Origin: Candidatus Reidiella endopervernicosa
Lineage (GTDB): Bacteria; Pseudomonadota; Gammaproteobacteria; GCF-013343005
Assembly: GCF_013343005.1 (NCBI RefSeq)
Contig: NZ_CP054491.1
Span: 3,082,501 to 3,146,500, forward strand
DNA: 64,000 bases
Reading direction: 5' to 3'
Within the stretch, counting starts at the first letter, position 1, and each line of letters begins with the position of its first letter. A program made the translations under genes and the position numbers. The notes beneath the pieces are model-generated. The model saw only the letters and a list, made by a program, of their open reading frames with translations, was not told where the DNA came from and searched no databases. Shown here one piece after another: positions 9,828-20,432 of the stretch.

Positions 9828-10742
9828 ATGGAAAATGTTCTATTCCAAATGGCCGCACTAATCCTCTGCGGCGTCGCCTGGCGTGTGGTACGGCCACTCG
9901 ACCTCGATGCCGACAGTGCCCGCCGCACCCTCACCGGCCTGGTCTATGTACTGCTACTCCCAGCATTAGTCATTCGTGTTCTATGGCAGGCGCCACTCGG
10001 CATCGAGGCAGTACAGATCGCGATTATTGCCGCAGCCACCGTCGTTGTCGGCCTGCTCCTCTCCTGGAGTATCTGCCGTCTCTGCTCAACGCCTAAGCCG
10101 GTTGCTGGCGCTCTACTGCTTGCCGCCGCCTTTCCTAACGCCACCTATATGGGCCTCCCGGTACTCACCGAAACCCTCGGTGAATGGGCCAGCCGTATCG
10201 CTATCCAGTACGATCTTTTCGCCTGCACACCACTACTACTCACCGTCGGCATCCTGATCGCACGCCGCCACGGCGAGAACACCAGCAACGAGTCGATGTT
10301 ACGTACGCTGCTTACGGTTCCTCCACTCTGGGCTGCAGCGGCAGCCGTGACGCTAAACCTCGGCAGCGTCCCCTTCCCCGCCTGGCTGGAACATCTGCTT
10401 AATACCATGGGCATGGCGGTCATTCCGCTGATGCTGATCGCACTCGGTATGGGACTGCGCTGGGATACCTGGCGTCCGGCGATGTTACCGAAGTTGATTC
10501 CAATACTGCTGATCCAGCTACTGATACAACCGCTGCTGGCACTATGGCTTGCCGATCTGCAGGGCCTGCAGGGTGAGGTCAAAATGGCCATCGTTCTTGA
10601 AGCGGCGATGCCAAGCATGGTGCTCGGCATCGTGCTTGCTGATCGCTACAAGCTCGACACCGGGCTCTACGCAGCTGCGGTGACACTCTCCACCGCCGTC
10701 AGCCTGGTCACCCTACCGCTATGGTTCAGCTGGCTCGCCTAA
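9828..10742 (+). CDS. AEC-family (auxin efflux carrier-like) permease
   Basis: 304 aa, very hydrophobic, with about ten predicted membrane helices and the two-half organisation of the family. Conserved features include AAAFPNATYMGLPV in the first half, the Asn-Pro-like unwound region, and EAAMPSMVLG in the second half. Bacterial members export or import small organic acids; the substrate cannot be told from sequence. It lies between the orphan response regulator and an acyl-CoA ligase on the same strand with short gaps, so co-transcription is possible. Confidence 0.8.
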   Translation: MENVLFQMAALILCGVAWRVVRPLDLDADSARRTLTGLVYVLLLPALVIRVLWQAPLGIEAVQIAIIAAATVVVGLLLSWSICRLCSTPKPVAGALLLAAAFPNATYMGLPVLTETLGEWASRIAIQYDLFACTPLLLTVGILIARRHGENTSNESMLRTLLTVPPLWAAAAAVTLNLGSVPFPAWLEHLLNTMGMAVIPLMLIALGMGLRWDTWRPAMLPKLIPILLIQLLIQPLLALWLADLQGLQGEVKMAIVLEAAMPSMVLGIVLADRYKLDTGLYAAAVTLSTAVSLVTLPLWFSWLA

Positions 10743-10796
10743 CGACGATTCGGCCAACAACATAAATACAACAACGACAATAATGAGAAAAATAAC

Positions 10797-12371
10797 GTGA
10801 TTCCAGAACAGATCCTAAACAGCTCACTGCCCGAGCTACTCCGTTCCACCACCACCCGCCTTGCCAATGAGCAGGCCATCATCAACGGCGAAAACCAGAT
10901 CAGCTTCTCTGAGTTCGAGCAGCGCAGCAATAACGTCGCCGCCTGGCTACAATCACAGGGGGTAAGCAATGGTGAACGCATCGCCCTCTACTGCCCCAAC
11001 TCCATCGAATTCGCCCTCGCCTACTTCGGCATCATCAAAGCGGGCGCAACCGTCGTACCACTCAATCTGCTGCTCAATCCACAGGAGCTCGCCTTTATCC
11101 TCAACAATGCCGATGTGGGCCGCATGATCTACCACGTTGCAATGAGCGATCAGGTGAGCGCGATTAATGAACACTACAGCGGCATTGAACAGGCCGTACT
11201 GATCGGCGCAGATAGCGAACAGACCATCAACTGGAACAATCTTGTTGATCACCCAGAACCGTTATCTGAGATCAGTTTCAATCCCGCAGACGACGTTGCG
11301 GTCATCCTCTACACCTCAGGCACCACGGGCCAGCCGAAGGGAGCAATGCTGACCCATCGCAATCTCGCCGCCGACACCTGGGGGGTAAAGCAGTTTCTAC
11401 AGCTCAAATCGGGGCGTGATCGACTACTGGTGGTATTACCGATGTTCCACGCCTTCGCCGCCACCGTCGGCATGCTCACCCCACTACTGCACGGACTCAG
11501 CTTCATCCCCGTACCCCGCTTTGAGCACGAACTGATCGCCAATGCGATTGCCGATAACGGCGCGACGATCTTCCTCGGCGTGCCGAGTATGTACAACGTG
11601 CTGCTGCGCCTCTCTGACGAGGCGGCTGGAAAACTCGATTCGCTACGCTACTGTGTCTCCGGCGGTGCCGCGATGCCGGTCGAAATCATGCGTCAGTTTG
11701 AGGAGAAGTTTGGCAAGCTGATCTACGAAGGCGATGGCCCGACCGAGTGCTCGCCGGTCACCTGCGTTAACCCTATCGGTGGTGTACGAAAAATCGCCTC
11801 GGTTGGCCTACCGATCCCCGGCGTAGAGATGAAAATTCTCGATGACGATGGCAACGAACCGGCCAAGGGCGAGGTGGGCGAGATCTGCGTACGTGGACCG
11901 ACCATCATGAAGGGCTACTGGCGTCTTGAGGCAGAGACCTACGAGAGCTTCTTTGAGGATTGGTTCCGTACCGGTGACCTCGGTACAGAGGATGAGGATG
12001 GCTACTTCTTTATCGTCGACCGCAAAAAAGACATGATCATCGTCAACGGCATGAACGTCTACCCACGCATGGTCGAGGAGGTACTCTACCGCTATGAGCC
12101 GATCCGTGAGGCGGCCGTAGTTGGCGAGGCCAATGAGCTTCACGGTGAGGTTGCGGTCGCTTATGTCTCTCTCAATGAAAGCGTCGGAGAGATCAGCTCG
12201 GCCGACGTGCGCAGTTTCTGCCGTGAGCAGCTTGGCAACCATCAGGTGCCACGCAAGGTCTTCTTCCTTGATGAACTACCCAAAAATGCCGCCGGTAAGA
12301 TTTTGAAACGCGAACTGCGGAACCAGGGAGAGCTGGAGCGGGGCATTGATAGCCGTTGTGAATCGGACTAA
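10797..12371 (+). CDS. AMP-forming long-chain acyl-CoA ligase
   Basis: 524 aa from a GTG start. ANL superfamily: the AMP-binding P-loop-like motif ILYTSGTTGQPKGAMLTHRN is at about residue 169, the A5 motif GDGPTECSP at about 313, the A7 motif WFRTGDLG at about 391, the hinge DRKKDMIIVNGMNVYP at about 411, and the C-terminal lysine motif NAAGKILKREL. It activates a carboxylic acid, most likely a medium- or long-chain fatty acid, to its CoA thioester in the cytoplasm. The stop overlaps the end of the convergent DUF2835 gene. Confidence 0.88.
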   Translation: MIPEQILNSSLPELLRSTTTRLANEQAIINGENQISFSEFEQRSNNVAAWLQSQGVSNGERIALYCPNSIEFALAYFGIIKAGATVVPLNLLLNPQELAFILNNADVGRMIYHVAMSDQVSAINEHYSGIEQAVLIGADSEQTINWNNLVDHPEPLSEISFNPADDVAVILYTSGTTGQPKGAMLTHRNLAADTWGVKQFLQLKSGRDRLLVVLPMFHAFAATVGMLTPLLHGLSFIPVPRFEHELIANAIADNGATIFLGVPSMYNVLLRLSDEAAGKLDSLRYCVSGGAAMPVEIMRQFEEKFGKLIYEGDGPTECSPVTCVNPIGGVRKIASVGLPIPGVEMKILDDDGNEPAKGEVGEICVRGPTIMKGYWRLEAETYESFFEDWFRTGDLGTEDEDGYFFIVDRKKDMIIVNGMNVYPRMVEEVLYRYEPIREAAVVGEANELHGEVAVAYVSLNESVGEISSADVRSFCREQLGNHQVPRKVFFLDELPKNAAGKILKRELRNQGELERGIDSRCESD

Positions 12372-12598
12372 TCGCCGATGCGTACCAGCTCGATCAGTTT
12401 ATTATTCTGATCAAAGCGCAATTCAAAGGTACCGCTAATACCCTTGTGAGTGACAAAGGGACGTAGCGAGCTGGCGGGGAACTGCACCCGCCGGCCGTCA
12501 AAGCTGCGTGTTATGACGTTCCGCGCACTACCGTTGTAGTAGAGCAGATACTTCTCCGCCGAAATCTCGATGCGAAAGCGCATGGATCTGTACGCCAT
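12368..12598 (-). CDS. DUF2835 family protein
   Basis: 76 aa from the ATG at 12598 (ATG 12583 would give 71 aa and fits the family start MRFRIEIS better). The whole protein matches the small gammaproteobacterial DUF2835 pattern: ISAEKYLLYYNG, then DGRRVQFPASSLRPFVTHKGISGTF and a final KLIELVRI strand. The function is unknown. It follows fliW on the minus strand with a 20-nt gap and overlaps the stop of the acyl-CoA ligase by a few bases. Confidence 0.85.
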   Translation of the reverse strand: MAYRSMRFRIEISAEKYLLYYNGSARNVITRSFDGRRVQFPASSLRPFVTHKGISGTFELRFDQNNKLIELVRIGD

Positions 12599-12618
12599 TC
12601 GAAATCGCCCCTTCTGTA

Positions 12619-13080
12619 TTACGCCTCGCGAACGATGGTGGTATAGCTGATGCGGGGAAAGACCTTCTGTAGCCCAATGCACTTGGCAGTATTGATCAGG
12701 ATTGGGCCGGTCAGGCTGGCGCGAACGCTGGGAGCACCCACCTTCGGTTGTGGCAGCAACTCACCCATTGACTCATCTCCGCGGTAGACCAGCAGCATCA
12801 CCGACAGATCATTCAACTCTCCAAGCTGTAACAGCTCGCTCTCTTCATCGCTCAAGGTGAACTCGAACGCCACATTGAACAGCTCAGGATCTGTCACAGC
12901 AAAGCTGATGTCGGCATCATCGATCGACTGCAACCAGAAGAGGTTGGGCGACTCACTCTCTTCATTATGAAACAGTTTAAACTTGTGCAGTCCCTCGAAA
13001 CCGACCATACCGTTAGGCATCTCGATGACCGTATCAGAACTAATCTCCTGAACGCCGAAGCGGGTGCTATTGATCTCCAT
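12619..13080 (-). CDS. fliW: Flagellar assembly factor FliW
   Basis: 153 aa covering the FliW family end to end: an early strand FGVQEISSDTVIEMPNGMVGFEGLHKF, LFWLQSIDDADISFAVTDP, and NLTG-like SLTGPILINTAKCIGLQKV near the C terminus. FliW binds flagellin and antagonises the RNA-binding regulator CsrA, coupling flagellin export to translation. No csrA or flagellar gene is in the window, so the gene stands alone with DUF2835 downstream. Confidence 0.9.
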   Translation of the reverse strand: MEINSTRFGVQEISSDTVIEMPNGMVGFEGLHKFKLFHNEESESPNLFWLQSIDDADISFAVTDPELFNVAFEFTLSDEESELLQLGELNDLSVMLLVYRGDESMGELLPQPKVGAPSVRASLTGPILINTAKCIGLQKVFPRISYTTIVREA

Positions 13081-13176
13081 GGATATCCTCGCGCAGATTG
13101 TTGTTATGCTCGGCGCTAGTATATGGCCTATATATGATTGAGGCTAACGTAACTGGCATTTTAATAGGAGCTATAG

Positions 13177-14414
13177 ATGCAGGGCGTCATTCTCGACCGC
13201 GACTCACTCGATAACAGCGATCTCGACTTCAGCCAACTCAACGAATCACTGCACGTGTGGCACAGCTTCGATACTGCTAACGACACACCAACCCGTAGAC
13301 GTCCGGGAGTCGCTATTTTTGCGAAAGTTTGTTTTGGGCATCCAAGCCCAAGCAAACAGCAAAAACTTAACGCGACCGTTTATGCCTGCGGCGCCCCGAC
13401 CGTCCTGCGTACGTTGCGTAATCACCTCTTCGCGGCTCTACACAACTCCCTCAGTGACTCTACGCCGACATAAAGCCGCTGCTGCATCTTCTCCGTCGTT
13501 CGCTCGCGCTCTCAACTACGAATAGGCAGACGGCGTCGACTATCGGGGACTAACCGCCCTCACTTCGCTCTCCATGGCGGTCAGCGATTGAAGGCGCAGA
13601 AGTGGTCGTGACGAATAAGGTCATACTCGATCAAAGCATCATCGAAGCGGCCGACTCACTACGTCTGATTGCGATTGCGGCAACCGGCACCAACAACGTC
13701 GATCTGGAGGCCGCCCGAGAGAAAGAGGTAGCCGTCTGCAACGTTACCGGTTACGCCACACCTTCGGTCGTCGAACACGTCTTCGCCCTGATTCTCTCGC
13801 TCAGCCGACATCTCAACCACTATCGTAGCGACCTACAGGCGGGTGCCTGGCAGCAGAGCCCCCACTTCACCCTGCTCAACCACCCGGTTGGCGAGTTAAG
13901 CGGAAAGAGACTCGGCATCGTCGGTTATGGTGAACTGGGACAGGCGGTGGCACGTTGCGCCGAGGCATTTGGCATGCGGGTGCTACTCGCCGCGCGTCCC
14001 GGCGGGGATGAGCGTCCCGACCGAATCCCACTTGAACAACTACTGCCACAGATCGACATCCTCACCCTCCACTGCCCTCTCAGCCCAGAGACGACTGGCC
14101 TGATCGATAACAAGGCCCTATCACTGATGAAACCGAGTGCGCTCCTAATCAACGCCGCACGCGGCGGCATAGTTGATGAGGCGGCGCTACTCAATGCACT
14201 GCAGTCGGGTCGACTCGCCGGTGCCGGTATCGACACCCTCGCCATTGAGCCACCGGATGACGAAAGTCCGCTGCTGAGCGTCAACCTACCCAATCTAATT
14301 GTCACGCCACATATCGCCTGGGCGAGCCGTGAGGCAAGGCAACGGTTGATTGATCAGGTGGGATTAAACATTGAGGCATTTATTAAAGGTGAGAAGAGAA
14401 ATCGAATTGTTTAG
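13177..14414 (+). pseudogene. D-2-hydroxyacid dehydrogenase (glycerate dehydrogenase-like) split by repeat element
   Basis: The N-terminal part begins at ATG 13177 (MQGVILDRDSLDNSDLDFSQL) and is cut after about 42 codons by the 282-bp element at 13305-13586. Immediately after it the family sequence resumes with IEGAEVVVTNKV and runs to the stop at 14412-14414. The remainder is well kept: NAD-binding GIVGYGELG, catalytic Arg in INAARGGIVDE, Glu in IDTLAIEPP and His in TPHIAWAS. The two parts are in different frames and simple deletion of the element leaves them out of register, so a small flank loss or indel accompanied the event. A GTG at 13602 could start a truncated protein lacking the first strand-helix units. 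Confidence 0.88.
13305..13586 (+). mobile_element. 280-bp dispersed element, copy 2 (B-left, a-right)
   Basis: 282 bp in sense orientation in the dehydrogenase gene. The left end GGGAGTCGC is preceded by TCC; the right end is CAGCG. The left hairpin is of the GTTTG/CAAAC type, with CAGCAAAAACTTAACG following. The right portion has CGGGGACTAACCGCC, as in copies 1 and 3. No flanking direct repeat is visible. Confidence 0.9.
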
Positions 14415-14462
14415 ACCGCTGCATTGATATCACGTCAGCGATGGAGTCTTTCGCACAAAAAA

Positions 14463-14478
14463 GGGGCCAAACGGCCCC
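14463..14478. terminator. Bidirectional Rho-independent terminator
   Basis: GGGGCC-AAAC-GGCCCC, flanked by AAAAAA on the left and TTTT on the right, so it works on both strands. It separates the dehydrogenase (plus) from the convergent 14509-14811 gene (minus). Confidence 0.85.
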
Positions 14479-14508
14479 TTTTCAGTTCACAATCGATTAA
14501 CAGCTGAA

Positions 14509-14811
14509 TCAGCTCTCACCCTTGTCCGTAACCTGTCCCGTCTTGTGCAATGGCACGACGACCTCACCACTCCCCTGCTGTGGCTCATCGGTATAACGCG
14601 GACGCATATCCATCGAGCGTCCCGCTGCCTTCGCCAGCTCCTGCTCACGCAGGGAGATCAGCAGTAGTGCCTCACGCATATCGTTGATCGTCTGCTCGCT
14701 CAACGGGTGTGCCATGCCAGGCGGGGTGGCTGTCTCTTTGATAACACGGGTCACGATTCCCTTAACTGATTTAAGGATCTGCTCTTCTTTGCTTAACTCT
14801 TGCTCACTCAT
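14509..14811 (-). CDS. Conserved hypothetical protein
   Basis: 100 aa from the ATG at 14811 (MSEQELSKEEQIL); an 18-codon upstream extension is possible but looks non-coding. Mostly helical and soluble, with a proline/glycine linker TPPGMAHPLSEQT and a low-complexity charged C terminus. No family recognised. It ends at the bidirectional terminator shared with the dehydrogenase gene. Confidence 0.6.
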   Translation of the reverse strand: MSEQELSKEEQILKSVKGIVTRVIKETATPPGMAHPLSEQTINDMREALLLISLREQELAKAAGRSMDMRPRYTDEPQQGSGEVVVPLHKTGQVTDKGES

Positions 14812-15036
14812 GAGGTACCTGCAGTGCGGTATCGGCGTTCTGAAGATCACACCTAGAATCCGCAATAATTGATGACTGGAATAGTCAAGGATGCTACACA
14901 GAAACGGTTAACACCGCCAGTTCACCCACCCCAAGTGGCGTTAAACATCCCGCCAAATAGCGCAGTTTTTTGCACGCTCATACTGCGCTCTATACAATGG
15001 CCGCCATTGATAGCCAGCACAACCAAGGAACCAACA

Positions 15037-15255
15037 ATGCCCTATTTCGTATTCAAGGTATTCCCCTCCAAGCAGCTCGAATACATCGAGAAGTACGACG
15101 GTTACCGCGAGGCACGTGGAGAGGTTCGCACCCTGCGTGAGGCACTCGGCGATAATCCCGAGCATCAGATTAAAATGATCTTCGCCAAGAACCAGATCGA
15201 GGCGGAACACCTACTCAAAGAGGAGCGCGAGGCACCTCCAATCGGCGACGATTAA
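15037..15255 (+). CDS. Small conserved hypothetical protein
   Basis: 72 aa from ATG 15037, preceded by an AAGGA-type ribosome-binding site. The protein begins MPYFVFKVFPSKQLEYIEKYDGYREA and is rich in charged residues with a predicted long helix (REARGEVRTLREAL). Similar short proteins are common in gammaproteobacteria, but I cannot assign a function. A stem-loop follows at 15271-15293. Confidence 0.65.
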   Translation: MPYFVFKVFPSKQLEYIEKYDGYREARGEVRTLREALGDNPEHQIKMIFAKNQIEAEHLLKEEREAPPIGDD

Positions 15256-15270
15256 TTACCCTCTACACCG

Positions 15271-15293
15271 CCCGCCTCTCCATAGGAGGCGGG
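15271..15293 (+). terminator. Stem-loop after the 72-aa gene
   Basis: CCCGCCTC with loop TCCATAG and GAGGCGGG, a perfect 8-bp stem 15 nt after the stop codon, followed by only TTGG. Probably a terminator, though the U-run is weak. Confidence 0.6.
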
Positions 15294-15415
15294 TTGGCAT
15301 ACCTCAACAGCTCCACCCATCAAGAAACCGCCTCACCGTCCGATAATATAAGTGAGCTTGAAACAGCTCACAGGAGCAGTAGACTCTGAATTTAAGTAAT
15401 GTGGGGTTGAGATTG

Positions 15416-15739
15416 ATGAAAAGCGGTGAGCTCAACGGAGAACAGCTCGACTACTGGGTCGCCAAGGCACTCGGCATCGAAACCGTTCGTGCCGACGACG
15501 GCACACTGCGCTACACCCCCCACCCCTCACTCCCCAACCAACGCTGGCGCCCCAGCAGCTTCTGGTCACAGGGCGGCCCAATCATCGAAAAACACAAGAT
15601 CGAACTCAACTGGGAATGGGAGGGCAATGACGCCTGGACGGCAACCATGCCTCCCGAGACGAATGTTGATGGAGAAACCGCACTTGAGGCAGCAATGCGG
15701 GCGATTGTTGAAAACAGGCTGGGTTCAAACGTCGGATAA
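15416..15739 (+). CDS. DUF2591 (NinX-like) family protein
   Basis: 107 aa. The ATG at 15416 is chosen over the GTG at 15401 because GGGGTTGAG lies just upstream as a ribosome-binding site and MKSGELNGEQLDYWVAKALG matches the family start. Other conserved blocks are the GGPIIEKHKIEL strand and the GETALEAAMRAIVENRLG ending. The family was first described in lambdoid phages (NinX) and is also found as single genes in bacterial chromosomes. No other phage gene is nearby. Function unknown. Confidence 0.75.
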   Translation: MKSGELNGEQLDYWVAKALGIETVRADDGTLRYTPHPSLPNQRWRPSSFWSQGGPIIEKHKIELNWEWEGNDAWTATMPPETNVDGETALEAAMRAIVENRLGSNVG

Positions 15740-15914
15740 CCCTGGGTCTCAAATACCTGAATCCCCCTCCTACCATAGGATCAGATTCGTCAGACAGACA
15801 GGTTCAACACCTTCCAGGACAAAGTAAACACTGCCCCATCATTTGGCGTTATAGACAAACACCATCACATCCACCCAGGCAGCAAGACATTTCAGAGAAG
15901 AGCTACGCACTACA

Positions 15915-17009
15915 ATGGAAGTAAACCTAATAGATCCTGGCCTACTTAGCAGGGGCGGACACCATTTCGAATGGTGCCTATCAATAGCCAGGCACCTCTC
16001 TGAGCAGTCTCACAGCACAATGCTCTATGTGCATATAGATATTGACGATGAAGCAATCCAAGCCCTCAGCAAGCACTGCCTTGTGGTTCCCCTTTTTTCA
16101 GAAGATCCCTACAAGGCCACAAACAATAAAGACGACACCCTTTCAGAACTGACAAAGTATCTTGAACCCGTTGAAATATTGCAGCGAGAGCTAACCGAAA
16201 CTTCGCCTGCCGACCTAAACATTTGGCCAACACTGTTTGGCTACCAGCTCTCGGCATTTGAGGCTTTAAAATCTAAAGGCCGTATCGCAACCTGCATCCA
16301 CTTCCCACCTAACATGCGGGCAGGGGTACTCTCAGTTGGAATTTGGCGCCATGGCGCCCATCTTGTAAAAAAACATGATCTGGATATCTCATTTGGTGTC
16401 ACGGTCCCTGAGCTAATCCCTCCCTACACAAAGCTGTTAAGTGCACAGATAAATGAGCTACCCCTACTGGTCAGCGGTCGTACCGCAGAACATCCGAAAA
16501 CAGAATTAAAGAGCATCGGCTTCTTTGGCCAACAAAAACCCGGCAAGGGAAGCAAGTTAATCCCAGAACTAGTCCAACGCCTACATCGTTCAGGATATAA
16601 CTTAACCATTCAAGACTCTGGCAACCACATGAAGGTGACGGAGGCCCCCGGACTGAAACAGCTCTCCTATGTTGAGTCACTGGCTGATGAGATCAACAAG
16701 GTCGACCTGGTCATCGCCCCTTACAATCCCGAGCACTACAGGGCAATGGGATCAGGTGTTGTCTGGGATGCAGTTGCCTCAGGCGTACCCATTGTTGCTC
16801 CTGCCGGAACGTCACCGGGAAACTTTATTTCTCGACATCGAGCCGGTGTACTCTTTGATGAATTTACCGCTCAGAGTGTATTAGAGGCCGTAGACACTGC
16901 ACACAAGCGTTACGATGAAATTGCGGACCACGCATTTCACGCATGTCAAAACTGGGAGACTTCACACGGCATTGAAAAATTCGTAACTGCGCTGATAGGT
17001 ACGGGATAA
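15915..17009 (+). CDS. Glycosyltransferase, GT-B fold (GT4-like)
   Basis: 364 aa. The N-terminal domain begins NLIDPGLLSRGGHHFEWCLSIARHL, the glycine-rich acceptor-side loop seen in GT-B enzymes. The C-terminal domain has SIGFFGQQKPGKGSKLIPELVQRL (sugar-nucleotide side) and LVIAPYNPEHYRAMGSGVVWDAVASGVPIVAP, equivalent to the EX7E-type donor-binding region but with a modified first Glu. It should be a cytoplasmic glycosyltransferase; donor and acceptor are unknown. Its 3' end overlaps the end of the minus-strand EAL gene by 64 nt. Confidence 0.7.
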   Translation: MEVNLIDPGLLSRGGHHFEWCLSIARHLSEQSHSTMLYVHIDIDDEAIQALSKHCLVVPLFSEDPYKATNNKDDTLSELTKYLEPVEILQRELTETSPADLNIWPTLFGYQLSAFEALKSKGRIATCIHFPPNMRAGVLSVGIWRHGAHLVKKHDLDISFGVTVPELIPPYTKLLSAQINELPLLVSGRTAEHPKTELKSIGFFGQQKPGKGSKLIPELVQRLHRSGYNLTIQDSGNHMKVTEAPGLKQLSYVESLADEINKVDLVIAPYNPEHYRAMGSGVVWDAVASGVPIVAPAGTSPGNFISRHRAGVLFDEFTAQSVLEAVDTAHKRYDEIADHAFHACQNWETSHGIEKFVTALIGTG

Positions 17010-20000
17010 TAGATTGGTGGTTGACGTGCTTGGCTAAACACCGAGAACACCACCTTTAACAGACGCACGAGATCAGCTGCAGGGACCGGTTTGCTATAAA
17101 GATAACCCTGAACGCAGTCACACTGCTCACGTACAAGAAACGCTTGCTGAGCCTCTGTCTCCACACCCTCGGCCAGCACCTCTAATTGCATGCTATGTCC
17201 CAGCGCGATAATCGCTCGAGAAATCGCCTCATCATTGGGATCATCAGGAATATCTCGCACAAACGAACGATCAATCTTCAGCTTCTGGATAGGTAACCGT
17301 TTGAGATAGCTAAGGGATGAGTAGCCGGTTCCAAAATCATCGACGGCGAGTGCTATGCCCATCTCACGAAGAGACTCAAGCATCTCAATAGCCCGGTCGG
17401 GATTCTGTATCAGAAACCCTTCTGTAATCTCTACCTCGAGGTAGTTAGGTCACACCCGTCTCTTTCAGAACATCTGAAATCATCTCAACAAGATGCCCCT
17501 GATTTATCTGGCCTCCAGATATATTAACGCTCATTCGTACCGAAGTTATTCCAGCATCGATCCACTCACGACACTGGCGACAGGCTGCGGCGAACACCCA
17601 TCGATCAAGCGCCACCATCAGGCCACTCTCCTCAGCTGCGCCGAGAAAACAGCCGGCTCTGCATACCCTCTCGGGGTGATTCCAGCGTATCAACGCCTCC
17701 ATTCCAACAATAGAGCCATCTTTCAGCGAACACTGAGGCTGGTAGTAGAGTTCAAATTCATTTCGCTCAAGCGCCCTTCGCAGGTCGCTCTCTATCGACA
17801 ACTGCCGCATGGCCTTTGCTGTGAATTCTGCAGAGTAAAACTGGTATTTATTCTTACCCTGCTCCTTGGCACTATACATGGCCGTATCCGCATTACGAAT
17901 CAACTCATCTCCTGTAACACCATCATCGGGATAGATACTGACGCCCACACTTGCAGTCACCGTATAGTGTTGATCCCCCGCCATAATTGGCAGTTCAATA
18001 GCCTTGAGGATTTTCTCTGATACCCGACTTGCATCCTCCTGATGATGAAGCTGTTCAAGAAGGATCATGAACTCAACCCCCAGTCTGGCTACGGTATCCT
18101 CAGCCCTTACCTGCTGCTGCAAACGCGTACCCACCTCCTTTAGTATCTCATCACCCATTGCGTGACCCATAGTGTCATTGATCGTCTTGAATCTATCCAG
18201 ACCAATAAACAGCACAGCTACCTGTTGACGATCACGCTCAGCGCGTTGCAAAGCATGTACTAGTCGATCACCCAGTAGCAATCGATTTGGCAGACTTGTT
18301 AATGGGTCGTGATGAGCTAGGAAATCGAGTTTTTCCTGTGATTTTTAATCGTAGAAATGTCGGAAAAAACACCAGCGTAGTGGGTAATTCGACCTGAATC
18401 ATCGCGTACAGACGTGATGGTGAGCCACTCAGGGTAGATCTCGCCATTTTTCGCCGATTAACAATTTCCCCTGCCAGTGATCTGTTTCACGCAGCTGCCG
18501 CCACATCAGATCAAAGAAGCCCTTTGATTGGAGGCCAGAATTTAGAAGATGGGGGCTCTGACCTACGGCATCTGCTTCCGAATAACCGGTTATTCTACTA
18601 AAGGCGGGATTAGCCGACACGATCTTTCCTTCGGTATTGGTAACCAGCACCCCTCATTTGAGCTTTGCAGAATAGTCGCAGACAACCTCAGTTTGGCCTC
18701 GTGTCGTCGAACCACGCTCACGGTGAACAGACTAATCAAAACAGAGGTAAACAGTCCTCCTGCGCTCATCACTACGATCGCCCACTCATTGGTGGTCCGA
18801 CTCTTGTTTACCTGACTCTGCAACTCAGATGTCTCAGTCTGGATGCCTTTCACCAGAAAGTGAATCTCTTCCGTGAGCCGCTCAGAAATCAGCCTATTCT
18901 CGAGCTGCACCTCTTCAATCTCCTGCGACAGCTTAAGCATTCCGCCTGAACCCTGAACAGACTACCCTGGCCATCACCAAATGCAGAGAGCTGCTGTTCG
19001 ATACTCTCCACGTTATCAGCGAGAATGGGATTTCGTTTCGCCAGTGCTCCACCTCCGAAAGAGATGGCGGCTGCCTTAAAGAGCGCACGCGAACGTTTGA
19101 AACGCTCTTCAATACCCAGCAGGGCCTCCATGCCCTCAACCTCCGCCACCGTTGCGAGCAGCGCAAAGATCAAGTTTCCCTCCGCCTTGATATCCATCGC
19201 GCTCTTCATATCTAGAACCATCGTCTCTACAAAGTGCGCGATAGAGCCCTGAATACCGAGTTCTGCCTCGCCATACTCCTGCGCCAGTTCATCCTGCATT
19301 GCACGGATCAACGGCACAAGCTGTGCAACGACTTTCTCTGCGGCCTGCTGACGCTCACTACCTGCAGGGATTCAATCAGCTTATCGATAGCTATTCGATC
19401 CTGAGTCTGGAACAGATCCTCCGCGATCACATCCAGGTGCCGCACGACTCTTATGATGTTCGCCTGCGTCTTATCATTATCAACATCCAGACCGACGAGA
19501 GTCGATTGCAGCTCTATCAGTACACTTAATATTCCGATATTTTGTTAAAGAGCTCTCTCATCTCCCGATTAATCTGTCGCGTCATACGCTTCCCGAGTAG
19601 TCGGTTAAGGGAGGTGACGCCATAGATCACTGGACTGATCGTATCCGACAGCTCACTGTGTACCTGAACAATACTCTCGTCACCCGCTCACGCTGAGCAG
19701 AAGCTGCAGACGTTGAGCAATCAACATCTTGAGGCGTGCCAAATTATCAGAACCGGGGAGTCGCTATTTTTGCGGAAGCTTGTTTTGGGCATCCCAAACC
19801 CAAGCAAGCGGCAAATACTAACGCGACCGTTTATGCCTACGGCGCCCCGACCGTCCTGCGTACGCTGCGTAATCACCTCTTCGCGGCTCTACACACTCCC
19901 TCAGTGACTCTACGCCGACATAAAGCCGCTGCTGCATCTTCTCGTCGTCCGCTCGCGCTCTCAACTACGAATAGGCAGACGGCGTCGACTATCGGGGACT

Positions 20001-20432
20001 AACCGCCCTCACTTCGCTCTCCATGGCGGTCAGCGAGCGTCGAACGTCCTGACGTAGCTGACCAGTTACCAGGTGGCTAGCATGCTGCTCAAGATAGAGA
20101 ACTGAATTATCGATCTCACGCAGAAGGGCATCCAGGCGTTCACTGCGTTGTTGCAAAATCGATATATCAACTGACAATACCAATCCCGATGCAGAGGCAA
20201 CCAGAATGGCACTCCGCTCCGACAGGCTCAACGCCACACTTGTCATAGGGATCAACTCACCGGTGGTTCGATCAACCGCCTTACCTAGCTGATCAGAGAG
20301 ATAGAGCGCTGAAGCCAACGCCATAACAAAGATTAGAGCGAGACCGGAAAAAGCCAGATAGAGCTTGGCACTAAAGCCCAGTTTCTTCCCTCTCGTATAG
20401 ATCGAAACGACATTAATTGCTCACTTAGTCAT
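16946..20432 (-). pseudogene. Decayed membrane sensor with PAS, GGDEF and EAL domains, split by element copy 3
   Basis: One gene in many pieces. It overlaps the stop of the upstream binding-protein gene as TGATG, but the fourth codon is TGA. Downstream pieces give a membrane helix (AKLYLAFSGLALIFVMALA), a long periplasmic helical sensor (interrupted by the element at 19756-20035), a second membrane helix, a PAS domain (NPAFSRITGYSEADAVGQ), a GGDEF domain whose signature has shrunk to RLGVEF, and an EAL domain (EALIRW, VDDFGTGYSSL, GYLYSKPVP). At least five frameshifts separate the pieces (near 17400, 18300, 18650, 18900, 19330). It would originally have made or broken c-di-GMP in response to a periplasmic signal. 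Confidence 0.85.
19756..20035 (+). mobile_element. 280-bp dispersed element, copy 3 (A-left, a-right)
   Basis: 280 bp, antisense in the sensor gene, left flank ACC(G). GCTTG left arm. It carries three single-base deletions relative to other copies (ATACTAACG, ACACACTCCC, TTCTCGTCG) and CATCCCAAACCC in place of CATCCAAGCCC, so it is the most eroded copy. Tail-to-tail with copy 4, 528 bp away. Confidence 0.9.

Noticed and set aside
15416-15739. A prophage around the DUF2591/NinX-like gene
   Set aside because: No integrase, capsid, lysis or repressor gene nearby; DUF2591 genes occur singly in chromosomes.
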